Source of the DNA: Miscanthus floridulus
Taxonomy: Eukaryota; Streptophyta; Magnoliopsida; Poales; Poaceae
DNA length: 64,000 nt
Assembly: GCF_019320115.1 (NCBI RefSeq)
Contig: NC_089593.1
Location: 9,062,386 to 9,126,385 of the forward strand
Direction of reading: 5' to 3'
This document shows, one piece after another, positions 34,321-45,574 of the stretch. The first letter of the stretch is position 1, and each line of letters opens with the position of its first letter. The translations under genes and the position numbers were made by a program. A model generated the notes under the pieces. That model saw only the letters and a program-made list of their open reading frames with translations. It made no database searches and was not told where the DNA came from.

Positions 34321-36504
34321 CAGATGAGTCGGCATTGGATGTACAATGCTGATCGCCGCTCCCAAGAGTTCATTGACGGCGTGCATTCTTTGTTACGTGC
34401 GGCCGAGGCAAACAAACGCGACGGTTTCATGTGCTGCCCATATGCCATATGTAAGAATACGGTGGAATATCCTTGCTCAAGGACTCTTTATTCATACTTG
34501 TTCAAGTCGGGTTTCATGCCAAACTATATTTGTTGGACGAAGCACGGAGAAACCGGCGTTGTAATGGAAGAAGGTGAAGAAGAACAATGGGACGGCAATG
34601 ATATTATTCCCGATGGTGCGTGCTTCAATGATACTGCAATGGGAGAAGCTGAAGAAGAGGTAGTCGCAGAAGATGAGCCTGCTGATGATCTTTGTCAGGT
34701 CATTTGTGATGCACAAAGAGAATGTGAAAGTGAAAAGGAGAAGATCAAGTTCGAGCGGATGCTAGAAGATCACAAAAAATTGTTGTACCCAACTTGTGAT
34801 GCATGACAGAAAAAGTTGGGAACCACACTAGAATTGCTGCAATGGAAGGCAAAGAATGGTGTATCTAACAAGGGATTTGGAGAGTTACTAAAAATTCAAA
34901 AGAAGATGCTTCCGAAGGACAATGAATTGTCCGCCACTATCTACGAAGCAAAACAAGTTGTCTGTCCTATAGGGCTAGAAATCGAGAAGATACATGCATG
35001 TCCTAATGACTGCATCCTGTACCGTGGCAAAGAGTACGAGAAATTGGATGCATGTCCGGTATACCATGCATCGTGGTATAAGATCAGGCGAGATGACCCT
35101 GGTGATGTTGAGGGCGAATGTCCACGGAAGAAAATCCCTGCCAAGGTTATGTGGTATGCTCCTATAATATCACGCTTGAAACGTCTGTTCAGAAACAAAG
35201 AACATGCAAAATTATTGCGATGGCACAAAGAAGACCGTAAGGTAGACAATATGTTGAGACACCTTGCTGATGGGTCCTAGTGGAGAGCAATCGACAGAGA
35301 ATTCCCGGAGTTTGCAAATGACGCAAGAAACTTAAGGTTTGCTTTAAGTACAGATGGTATCAATCCTTTTGGAGAACAGAACAGTAGTCATAGCACTTGG
35401 CCTGTTACTCTAAGTATCTACAACCTTCCTCCTTGGTTATGCATAAAGCGGAAGTTCATTATGATGCCTGTGCTCATCCAAGATCCAAAGCAACTTGGCA
35501 ATGACATCGATGTGTACCTGAGACCATTTATTGACGAACTTCTCATTTTGTGGAATAAAGAAGGTGTACGTGTGTGGGATGAGTACAAACAGGAACACTT
35601 TGATCTGCGAGCATTGTTATTCGTAACAATCAATGATTGGCCTGCTCTAAATAATCTTTCAGGACAGTCAAACAAGAGATATAATGCATGCACACACTGC
35701 TTCGGTGATATTAGAGGTGTATTCTTGAAAAAATGTTGAAAGGTCATGTACCTTGGCCACCGTCGATTTCTTCCTGCAAATCACCTCGTAAGAAAGAAAG
35801 GCAAGCATTTTAAAGGGAAGGCAGACCACCTGACCAAGCCTCGCAACCGAACCGGTGAGGATGTACTCGATATGGTCAATGATGTGAAAGTTGTCTTTGG
35901 AAAATGACATGGCAGCCAACCTGTTCCGAACGACGCTAACGGTCATGCACCCATGTGGAAGAAGAAGTCCATATTTTGGGACCTACCCTATTGGCAAGTT
36001 CTAAAGGTCCATAGCTCGATCTACGTGATGCACCTGACGAAGAATCTTTGTGTGAACCTGCTAAGCTTCATGGGTGTGTATGGAAAGCCTAAGGACACAT
36101 TTGAAGCACGACAGGACCTGCGTTGTTTGAGAGAAAGAGACAACCTACATCTAGAGAAGACAGATGATGGACGCCATTACTTACATCTTGTCAGTTATAC
36201 TCTAAGCAAAGAGGAGAAGAAAATCATGTATGAATGCATAAACAACATCAAGGTACCATCTGGATTCTCCTCGAATATAAATGATATTATAAATATGCCA
36301 GAGAAGAAATTTTGTAACTTAAAGTCCCATGTCTATCACGTTCTCATGACGCAATTACTTCCAGTTGCATTAAGAGGAATTCTACCTCCAAATGTACGTC
36401 TAGCCACCGTGAAGCTATGTGCATTCCTCAATGCAATTTCTCATAAGGCAATTGATCCAATTAATCTAGGTAAACTACAGAATGATGTGGTAAGAGAAAA
36501 CTGA
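34321..36504 (+). pseudogene. CACTA TNP2-type transposase (Transposase_21), truncated pseudogene
   Basis: It starts MSRHWMYNADRRSQEF (34324). An N-terminal TNP2 zinc-binding segment follows (CCPYAICKN, LYSYLFKSGFMPNYICW), then an acidic linker. The transposase core follows, with LPKDNELSATIYEAK, CPNDCILYRGKEYE, LRFALSTDGINPFG, RALLFVTINDWPA, IFWDLPYWQ and RGILPPNVRLATVKLCAF. In-frame stops occur near 34804 (TGA), 35278 (TAG), 35737 (TGA) and 35905 (TGA). Family proteins continue well past 36504. It cannot make active transposase. Confidence 0.9.
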
Positions 36505-36734
36505 TCCAGCATGTGCACTGTTCGCTTAGCTGACGTGTTGACTGATTTATTGTAATAGAAAAATATTATTAATTAACTTAAAAAAAATACGTCGTATAAG
36601 TCAAGCCAACAGGACGATGGACTGCGGTGGGCGAGGTGGGCACGCACCAGACACCAGGTCCAAACATGGAAGGGATGGATGGATGGCGGAGGATGCTCGT
36701 CCTCGTGCACCAAGTATGATAGCCTGACGACGAA

Positions 36735-37075
36735 GGGGGTGTTTGGTTCCAGGGATTAATTTTCAGTTCCTATCACATCAAATGTTTGGACACTAATTTG
36801 GAGTATTAAATATATTCTAATTACAAAACTAATTATACAGATGAAGACTAATTTGCGAGACGAATCTATCAAGCCTAATTAATCCATCATTAGCGCATAT
36901 TTACTGTAGCACCACATTGTCAAATTATGCACTAATTAGGCTTAATAGATTCGTCTCGTAAATTAGTCTCTACCTGTGTAATTAGTTTTATAATTAAAAT
37001 ATATTTAATACTCCAAATTAGTGTCAAACATCCGATATGACAGGGAACTAAAAATTAGTCCCTAAAACTAAACAA
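36735..37075. mobile_element. Tourist/PIF-Harbinger-like MITE
   Basis: The left end is GGGTGTTTGGTTCCAGGGATTA and the right end CTAAAAATTAGTCCCTAAAAC. The interior halves mirror each other (AAGACTAATTTGCGAGACGAA against TTCGTCTCGTAAATTAGTCT around TACTGTAGCACC). It resembles grass Tourist-type elements. The exact target duplication was not resolved. Confidence 0.7.
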
Positions 37076-37082
37076 CAACAAC

Positions 37083-38380
37083 AACAACCCCCCCCCCCCC
37101 GAAGAAGAGGTGAGTACTGGACAGGACAGCTTTATTTTTATTTGGACAGTGGAACGGAACTGGTCCAGGTCCACCCCGTGCGTCCCTCCGTCCTTTTTAT
37201 GTACGGCAGTACGGCACCCACAACGACGAAGAGGTGATCAGGCTGATGCGGTTCTGAAATGATTACTTCTAGGTTTATTTGTTTGCGGATCTGAATCAAT
37301 GATCCTCCAATACTTAAATAATTTTTTCCATTCCAAATTATGAGTCATCTTGGCTTTTATAGATACATACATAATTTTTATCATGTGTCTAGGTATAATG
37401 TATCTAGTTGTATAACAAAAACTACGTATCTTGAAAAGCCAAAACACCATAACAATTTGGAATTAAAGGAGTACAAAAAAGTAAAATTGTTATTTTTTAT
37501 TTGCTTCTTTCGCCCACCATCTTTTTTATGAGTATCAATACTTGTGTTAGGTTCATATATATACACCATACATCTCCTTATCATTCTTTTAGTTCATGAT
37601 ATTAAGTCTAATATGAAAAAGAGTGAAATAGACAGCCTAAATTGATAAGGTGAAAAGAAGGATAAATCGCCATGATTTAGGTAATTAGGTATGTGCATGA
37701 GAAAGTTTTTTTGGTAGACGCTCAACCCAATAGAATAGCTCAGAGGTCACATAGGTGTTGTCCATCTTTATGGAAGTGGAATCATCTCTAGTTAGGTCTC
37801 CAATTGACAAATACCTAACATTCTCTTCATGTGTCCACATCTTCAGCAATTAAGTGTCCCAACTCTAAATATACCGGTATGACTTGTTACACACTGAGAT
37901 ACCGATATTTTTGTTCCTCATGTATGAACAACTTTTTTTTGAAATCAAGTGCAACATATCACCAATAATATTTACTTCACACAATTCATTGGGGCTTATT
38001 TTTATAGTATACAACAAAATGATCATTAAAGATAGGGCTACATCAAAACTTAGTTGTATTGGATTTATAGTCCATTTATGTTTTTTGGAGTCTATTAGAA
38101 TTGTTGAAAATAGTCGTAAAAGTACAGAATGGACAACATATCATTTTGTTTTTTCAAGAAGAAAGTATATTATGGCCCAAGTACCATAAGAAAGCTCAAT
38201 AGCCCATGTATCAATTAATAAAAGAAAGAAAATGAACTATCTATGCACGCGTCCCCTCCACCACCCCTCTTACATAAAACATCGGCTTTGTCCAGCAAGA
38301 TGCAGGTGATGCAAGAAGCGAATACCGATCCAAGGTCACCACTCGTTACCGACTGCCGGACATCATCGGTCGCCAACATT
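37083..38380. other. AT-rich DNA without a supportable gene
   Basis: A C10 run at about 37090 opens the segment. Short frames around 37.3-38.2 kb lack domains and splice support. I see no RNA gene or regulatory site I can defend. Confidence 0.3.
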
Positions 38381-38382
38381 AC

Positions 38383-38510
38383 AAGGCGTTTTTACTTTTT
38401 AATACATTTTTTACTATGTATTTACACATAGTATTTATCTAAGTGTATATTAAAAGTTATATACCAAAAAAACTAAAAAAACGTCTTATAATTTTAAACG
38501 GAGGAAGTAC
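38383..38510. mobile_element. Stowaway-like MITE, left end eroded
   Basis: The right end TTATAATTTTAAACGGAGGAAGTAC is the inverted CTCCGTTT-type terminus and the interior is an AT-rich palindrome. The left terminus is lost or diverged. Confidence 0.5.
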
Positions 38511-38519
38511 TTGCTAACC

Positions 38520-39685
38520 TAATTGTCAGGCAATTTTTTTAACCAGTTTGTAAATGAAATTTAACGAATTGCATGTGAATTTTTCGATGCCGCATTATAT
38601 CCTATATACAAAAACAAGAAAAAAAATCTTAGGTTCCCAACTGAACATGACGGCAATATTTATTATATCCGCAACTCTGCCACATGTTTTATAGTACCAC
38701 TCGGGTTATTTTTCTCTTTTCTTGGCATGTTTTGTGAGAACGGTTCAAAGTGATGGCTGTTTGCAACTGTCGTCCATGTGCTTTTCAATACCCTCCTGGT
38801 GTTAGTTAATCGTGGGCGCTAATGGTATCCGTACAGTGCATAGAAATGGGGCCCACACAAAGACGACGCAAGGGAATGCGTTGTCGCTGACAGAACGGAA
38901 CAGGACGGAAAAGAAAAGAAAAGCCGTCCCCAGGGAGCACGGGACCAGTCAGCAACTACTCGTCCGTCGCGAGAGGCCAAAGTGGGGGAGCGGGGCCACA
39001 CGTCTGTGTCACGGGCCGGCGAAGCGTCCGGTACGCTTCGCTTCGACATGACGTACCCGTCCGTACCACCAGGCTGTACGATCTGCAGTCCTTGGCGTCC
39101 TCGCCTCCCTCCCCACCCAACCTTCCCTTTTCCCCGTTCTGCCTCCGCCGAGTACGGCCACAGATTTTACCGTCGTATTCCCCAGTACGACACGCTCCAG
39201 GGGTAGCCTCGTCATTTTTCTCCTACACGTCTCACCGCGTCTGGATATGTACTCCTTGCTATTAGAGGCTTTTTAATCGCGCGTTATTATAAAAGCTTGT
39301 AATTATTTATACACATCTCCCAGATTTCAGTCGCCTGAAATCATGCAGGCATTTCAGGCAAAGTTTGGGGAGAGGATTGCCGTTGCCGTTTTCCATTGCC
39401 GGCAACCTTAGAGGAAAGTCACTGGGTAGCAGGCTGGCCAGGCAGAGGAGGCCGGCGTGGGCGGAGGTTGGCCGGCGGTAGGTGGGGGCGAGCACAAGCA
39501 GTTGATCTGCTAAGCGAGTCAAGCGATGTTGTTGCTGAAGACGGGAAGAAGAAGAAAGGGTGAAGACCACAGGATCGCGATCAAACGAACAGAAAACGTC
39601 GCCTGACTTTTGGAATTAAATCAGGCACCTGTTTATTAGCAACTCCCTTATTTATAAGTCATTAAAAAAGTTGAATTTTTGCCAC
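38520..39685. other. Intergenic DNA, GC-rich in the middle
   Basis: From 38810 to 39570 GC-rich sequence gives overlapping frames on both strands with no domain. No gene is called. Confidence 0.3.
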
Positions 39686-39689
39686 TACT

Positions 39690-40165
39690 CTGAATTCTTT
39701 TGCCTTTCACGTCACTTCTGTCAGATTTAGTTCTAACGGTGTCAAACTACGGGTGTGAAAAATAAAAAATACCCTCAGATTTAAATATGTAATTAATTTT
39801 TTAACATCTTAATGATCTCAAATGAAAAAACTAAAAACTAGAAAGTTGTAGATTTCGTTGAGATCTGCAATATTTTTATAAAAATTATCTTCATTTGATT
39901 CCGTAAAAAAAATATGATTTTTAAGACATTAATAATATCAAATTATTTTTTTACAGAGTTAAATGAAGATAATTTTTATACAAAAATTGTACTTATTGTT
40001 GAGATCTACAGCTTTCTAGTTTTGAGTTTTTTCATTTGAGGTCATTAAAATGTCTAAAAAATTAATTACATATTCAGACATGAGAATATTTTAGACTTTT
40101 CACGACCACGGTTTCCCACTGTTAGAGCCAAATCTAATGAAAGTGGCGCAGAGGATAAAAAAAAA
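39690..40165. mobile_element. Long inverted-repeat MITE upstream of the F-box gene
   Basis: The left arm (GTCAGATTTAGTTCTAACGG..., ATGTAATTAATTTTTTAACAT, CAAATGAAAAAACTAAAAACTAG) pairs with the right arm (CTAGTTTTGAGTTTTTTCATTTG, ATTAATTACAT, CCACTGTTAGAGCCAAATC). The arms are about 200 bp. It ends about 260 bp before the F-box ATG and so lies in the likely promoter. Confidence 0.75.
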
Positions 40166-40423
40166 GTTCACGGCCATGACGCCCGTGACAACTAACTTTT
40201 TTTTAATGATTTATTGATAATTACTCACTTTTATAATGACACCGGTAAAAGCCTCTCGTTATTATTCTTGACTTCTTGTTGCCCACATCCATCGCCGTCC
40301 GCTTGCCCATTTGCTTGACTCCCTGCAACCACCGCCGGATCAAGAAGCCACCGAGACCGCCGCCGCCGTCCGCCGTCCGTGTCAAGAAGCCACCAAGACC
40401 ATCCCACCCCTCCCTCCTTCCCC

Positions 40424-43400
40424 ATGGCCGCGGCGGCATCCCACCAGCAGCAGCACCGGCACCCCAAGCGCCGCCGCCTCGCCCTCTCCCTCTCCCTCTC
40501 CCTCTCCCTCTCCCTCTCCTTCTCCCCATCCCCCGCCCCCGCCGCCGCGCCGCCGCTCGACACGCTAGCCGACGAGCTGCTCTTCCTGGTCCTGGACCGC
40601 GTGGCCCAGGCCGACCCGCGGGCGCTCAAGTCCTTCGCTTTGGCCTCCCGCGCCTGCCACGCCGCGGAGTCCCGGCACCGCCGGACGCTCCGCCCGCTCC
40701 GCGCGGACCTCCTGCCCGCCGCGCTGGCGCGGTACCCGTGCGCCACCCACCTCGATCTCTCCCTCTGCGCGCGCGTCCCCGACGCCGCCCTCGCCTCCGC
40801 CCTCGTCTCCGGACCCTCCTCCTGCCCGTCCGCGCTCCGCGCCGTCGACCTCTCCCGCTCCCGCGGGTTCGGCGCCGCGGGCGTGGCCGCGCTCGCCCCG
40901 TCGTGCCCGGGCCTCGCCGACCTCGACCTCTCCAATGGGGTCGACCTCGGGGACGCCGCCGCGGCCGAGGTCGCGCGGGCGAAGGGCCTACGGAGGCTCT
41001 CGCTGGCAAGGTGGAAACCGCTCACCGACATGGGCGTCGGGTGCGTCGCCGTCGGGTGCGCGGAGCTGAGGGAGCTATCGCTCAAGTGGTGCCTTGGGGT
41101 CTCGGATCTGGGGATCCAGCTCCTAGCCCTCAAGTGCCGGAAGCTCACCAGACTGGATCTCTCCTACACCATGGTGAGCGCTGAGAGTTTCTCTGTTTGT
41201 TTCTTGACAAAAGGCGACGGATGATTCTGTCTTTTGTTTCCGTCTTGTATGTTTCTTGATTTGATTTCTTTAATTCACCGGAGAGAAATGGGTTTCAGTT
41301 ATTTCCTTTGCTAGAAATCTACCTTCATCAGTTACTAGTACATCATTTGCTCAATCTAATTTATTCAGTTAGTGCTTAGGGCATTGGACCACTTCAGTGT
41401 ATAGGTAGTATAGTATTCTCGATCTGCAGGCGTTCTTATCTATAAACATGGCAAATCATCTTTGCAACAATGGATCAGCAGAGCGGTACTAGTAGCCGAC
41501 TAGTTTCTCTTGCAGCTTTGTGCCTAGTGCCTACCGGCCCACTTATCATATTGTGCTGGAGTAATAATAAAATGGAAACGTATCTTGTGTTGCAGATCAC
41601 AAAGGATAGTTTTCCTGCCATCACGAAGCTACCCAATCTTCAACAGTTGACACTGGTGGGGTGTATTGGAATTGATGATGATGCTCTTGGTAGTCTTGAC
41701 AAAGAATGCAGTAAATCACTACAGGTGAGGTGCTCATGGTAATTTGCCATTTTTATTGACTTGCTTGTTACTAGCAATCACACATCAGCTTCGTTTCAAA
41801 CACTATAGTGGTATTATTTCGCTTGATCTTACACTGTTAGGTTCTGAACTCTGCAGATGCCTTGTCTGAACTAGTCACTGGTACTAAAATATGTATTTTT
41901 GATAATTAAAAAAAACAGTGTTCATAGTAGCACAAAGCTCTGCTTATTACTGAACTCACATGCTTGCACCATTGCAGGTGCTTGATATGTCTCAGTGTCA
42001 GAATATCACTGACGTGGGAGTTTCATCCATGCTGAAGTCGGTACCCAATCTATTGGAACTGGATCTTTCATACTGCTGTCCTGTAAGTAGCTAATCATCT
42101 ACTCGTATTATTGTATCACCTGGGCGTAACTTGAGCCCTCACAGCTTAATTTACATTCTTCATGTATCAGGTTACACCTTCTATGGTGAGAAGCTTACAA
42201 AAGATTCCTAAACTGCGGACCCTGAAGCTGGAAGGCTGCAAATTCATGACTGATGGACTAAAAGCTATTGGAACCTCTTGTGTTTCTTTAAGGGAGTTAA
42301 GCTTGAGCAAGTGCTCTGGAGTGACGGATACAGAACTGTCTTTTGCCGTGTCAAGGCTAAAGAACCTGCTGAAGCTGGACATTACTTGTTGTCGCAATAT
42401 CACTGATGTTTCACTAGCGGCCCTAACTAGTTCATTCACTTCCCTCATCTCTCTGAGGATGGAGTCTTGTAGCCGTGTTTCCAGTGGAGCACTCCAACTG
42501 ATCGGGAAGCACTGTTCTCACTTGGAAGAGTTGGACCTTACTGACAGTGATTTGGATGACGAAGGTACTTAATACTGAAATGGGTACTGAATTATCCTTT
42601 GCCAAATGGGACATAGAGTTGACTGAATGTTTTTGTTTTTGTGCAGGATTGAAAGCTCTTGCTAGATGCAGCGAACTTTTGGGTCTAAAAATTGGCATTT
42701 GCTTGAAGATAAGCGATGAAGGTCTTACTCACATTGGAAGGTCTTGCCCAAAACTCCGCGACATTGATCTGTACAGGTCATTATTAGAAATGCCTTGTGG
42801 TTTTCCTTGTTTGGTTCTTTGCCAGTAAACTAACTTATATTTTCTGTTTCAGGTGTGGAGGCCTTAGCGATGATGGAATTATTCAAATTGCGCAGGGTTG
42901 TCCGATGCTAGAGTCTATCAATCTATCCTACTGTACAGAAATAACAGATCGTTCACTGATTTCACTCTCAAAATGCGCAAAGCTGAATACTCTGGAGATT
43001 CGTGGCTGCCCCAGGGTTTCATCCATTGGGCTCTCAAAATGATGTTGGAATGCTTTACCTTTCCCAGTTCTCTCATAGCCTCCGTCAGGTATTATCCTTT
43101 TATCCTGAACTGTAGCTGGAATCTGATGGTACCAGTATGTTCCACAATTGTACTAATACCATCTACGTCTCATCGCAGATAAACTTGTCGTATTGTTCAG
43201 TCACCGATATTGGGCTTCTTTCCCTTTCTAGCATATCCGGTTTGCAGAACATGACCATCGTCCATTTAGCGGGTATAACGCCCAATGGCTTGACGGCTAC
43301 TCTTATGGTTTGTGGTTGTTTGACAAAAGTGAAGCTTCATGAAGCATTGAAATCCATGATGCCTGCTCATATGATAAAAAATGTTGAGGCACGCGGCTGT

Positions 43401-43824
43401 GTTTTCCAGTGGATCGATAAACCATTCAAGGTATTCTACTACCCTGGTGGCTTTACACAGCGTTAAACCCTTGTGCTCACCAACTCATTTAGGTGTCTTG
43501 CCTGATTTGCTACTTGAAAACACTACATACTATTTGCTTCAGAACAGTTGTGGTTCTATTAAGTATGTTTGTGCTGTGCAATGATTTTTTTTAAAAAAAA
43601 ATTCAATATTTTGTCTATGCTTCAAAACGCACAAATCATGATCTTATGGATGGTGTTTAAAAAAAATGCCTAAGAGCATAGCACAGTTGTCTTATATCTG
43701 TTGACTGTTGAGTGGATTTGTTCTTACTAGAATTACAACCCTGCAAAAGTCAAAAGTGTCTAATAACAGGTGTGGCCTTGTGCAGGTTGAGATGGAACCT
43801 TGTGATGTATGGAAGCAACAGTAA
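40424..43824 (+). pseudogene. F-box/LRR protein gene (FBL3-like) with disrupted 3' part
   Basis: Exons are 40424-41173, 41596-41724, 41978-42082, 42171-42564, 42647-42776, 42853-43088, 43179-43430 and 43786-43824. Splice sites are good. Residues about 45-90 form an F-box-like segment (LADELLFLVLDRV, ALKSFALASRACH). Roughly 15 cysteine-type LRRs follow (LRELSLKWCLGVSDLGI, LDLSYC, LRELSLSKCSGVTD). Relatives act as SCF ubiquitin-ligase substrate receptors. In exon 6, after SSIGLS, about 59 bp expected from the LRR pattern is missing; the frame runs into TGA at 43040, giving 565 aa. Exon 6's remainder and exons 7-8 still read as LRRs in another frame. The last exon ends at TAA after KQQ. It may be a pseudogene, a truncated allele or an assembly error. 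Confidence 0.85.
40484..40526 (+). repeat. Coding CTCTCC microsatellite in F-box exon 1
   Basis: Repeated CTCTCC encodes alternating Leu-Ser (LSLSLSLSLSLS) just before the F-box domain. The length is likely to vary between alleles. Confidence 0.85.
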
Positions 43825-43990
43825 CAGGATGTGCTTGTACGGTGAGAAGACCTCAAGTGTAGCAATCGCCGGAGGCAGGGCATGCTTCTTGTGGATGGAT
43901 GGGTTTGTTGACTGGCATCCAGAAGTGATGTTTGAAGAACGAGCTCAAAATTTTGTACTATAATCGGTGCGGTACCGCTGAGGTGTATAT

Positions 43991-44232
43991 GGCCCAGTTT
44001 AGATCCGAATTTTTTTACAAAATGCAACTGTAGCGCTTTTCGTTGTTATTTGGCAATTAGTGTCCGATCATAGTCTAATTAGGTTTAAAAGATTTGTCTC
44101 GTGGATTTCGTCTAAACTGTGTAATTAGTTTTATTTTTTATTTATATTTAATGCTTCATGCATGCGTCCAAAGATTCGATGTGACGGGGAATCTTGAAAA
44201 ATTTAGCGTTTTGGAGGGGAACTAAACAGGCC
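43991..44232. mobile_element. MITE (GGCCCAGTTTAG...CTAAACAGGCC)
   Basis: Imperfect terminal inverted repeats GGCCCAGTTTAGATCC and GGGAACTAAACAGGCC are flanked by TAT on the left and CTAT on the right. The interior shares TCTAATTAGGTTTAAAAGATT and GTGTAATTAGTTTTAT with 24232-24515. It lies in the 3' region of the F-box gene. Confidence 0.8.
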
Positions 44233-44456
44233 CTATCTTATGTTGTATACTAGATGTCTAGATGAGTAGATCCAGTCCCAGTTTCAGTCCCAATCCCACC
44301 TTTGTTTGGTGAGGTGAACATGCTTGGGGAGTACATTACTACATTTCTGTGGAGCAGAGTCAGGAAGTTGCTGTATAGAATATTAACATGGAAGAGATGG
44401 TTTTGGTTGATATGAAAATGGATTTTAGAATTTAGCGCCATAGATATGGGATATCT

Positions 44457-44568
44457 CTATTCGTTTGACCTTATTCAGAACTACTTTTTAGTTATAGAAC
44501 TGTTTTTCTCTCATAACATTTCAACATAAGTATCAGCATAAGCCAAATTTCAGCATCAGCCAACAGGA
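44457..44568. mobile_element. MITE-like element (copy b)
   Basis: TTTGACCTTATTCAGAACTA through AATTTCAGCATCAGCCAAC matches 3655-3770 over nearly its full length. It shows the family is dispersed. Confidence 0.55.
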
Positions 44569-44589
44569 TGGTCTGTGTTTGTTTGGCTG

Positions 44590-45570
44590 TTGCATTTATG
44601 TTTGTGACTAGCTGGAATGAAGTGGCTTGCATTGCATCTGTGTCCTGTTTGGGATGCAAGAACAGAACGAAGGATACTGGTGATATCTGCCTGTTTATAG
44701 TGCTTGAATGAAGTGGCTTGCCAGTTGCGTACGCCATATCACGATCTGGTGCAGGTATCGTATCCTCTCTCAAACAAAGGAGGAGACGATAGTAGACGAA
44801 AGTTTGAGGGTGCTGGAGTTTGGTCAAGTCCGATGTGAGTCAGTGTTGGACGGGCGTCGGACGGGACCATTGAAGAGAGCGAGGCAGCTAGCGTTGAGGC
44901 AGGTGGCCATGGCCACGGGCAGCTAGCTAGTAGCATTGAAGCCGCTGGCAGGAGCGAGAGCGAGGCGACATGGGCGGCGGCGCGGCGCAGGCATCACGTT
45001 GGCGCCGGACACATAGGTAGTTGCCATTGCTGTTGCCAACCACGGGCAGCTGGCCGATGCTCCCGTCCGTGATCCCTTGCTTCACCCCTTGTCCCTTGAT
45101 GAGTAAAAAATGCATGGCATCTCCATCTCCATCTCCATCTGCTGCTGCCGGGTTGCGTCGCCCCTCCGCCATGGCTCGCCGTTGCGTCCAGGGCAGAGCG
45201 CAGCTGCTGCTACCTGCTGCTGCATTGCTCGAGCCCTTTTCCTTCTCCTGAAGGCTGAAGCTGGAACAGGCTGAAGCTTCAATTCTTCACATGCGTGACG
45301 GATTCCTGTATACAGAAATTAATAGAATGGTCCGTCCTCATACGCTGCCCTACCCTACCCTACCGCTAGCGGTGCTGTCATTAATGCCCCTCACCACACC
45401 TACGAACCAACCAATGAACCTAGGGACATAAATTTAACCCACCGTTCCTGCTGCTCCTGCTCCAGTGCTCCTCCTGCTCCTGCTCCTGCTTGGCAATCCA
45501 AGAAGAGGAGAGGAGAGGGGAGGGCAGGGCAGGACGGAGCTCACGCGGCGCAAGCAAGCAAAGCATAAGC
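44590..45570 (+). promoter_or_regulatory. Upstream region of the PP2C gene
   Basis: No convincing gene lies between the MITE and the PP2C start. The last 150 bp is a CTCCTG-rich, then AGGAGAGG purine-rich leader, a plausible 5' UTR. A CCCTA pentamer run is at about 45350. The transcription start was not identified. Confidence 0.35.
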
Positions 45571-45574
45571 AGCA

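Larger units (their letters stand above)
32910..36504 (+). mobile_element. CACTA element with GRF gene and TNP2 transposase, 3' truncated
   Basis: The proposed 5' end is CACACCGGTAGAGAACATATC at 32910. It is followed by the CTTTAGTCCCGGTTG / CAACCGGGACTAAAG subterminal array. A leader with GRF zinc-finger coding (33700-34235) and TNP2 transposase coding (34321-36504) follow on the + strand. The transposase stops abruptly at 36504. Neither a TNPA-like gene nor a 3' subterminal array follows, so the right part is deleted. Confidence 0.8.

Noticed and set aside
38812..39570. Possible small genes in the GC-rich stretch upstream of the F-box gene
   Set aside because: Overlapping frames on both strands with no domain, no splice support and no conserved motif.
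40231..41148. 305-aa minus-strand ORF across F-box exon 1
   Set aside because: It is the antisense shadow of a GC-rich exon (Arg/Ala/Ser-rich low complexity). The + strand reading has F-box and LRR motifs and good splice sites.
45342..45366. CCCTA-type run considered as an interstitial telomere repeat
   Set aside because: The unit is 5 bp (CCTAC) rather than the plant 7-bp CCCTAAA, and only about four copies occur.
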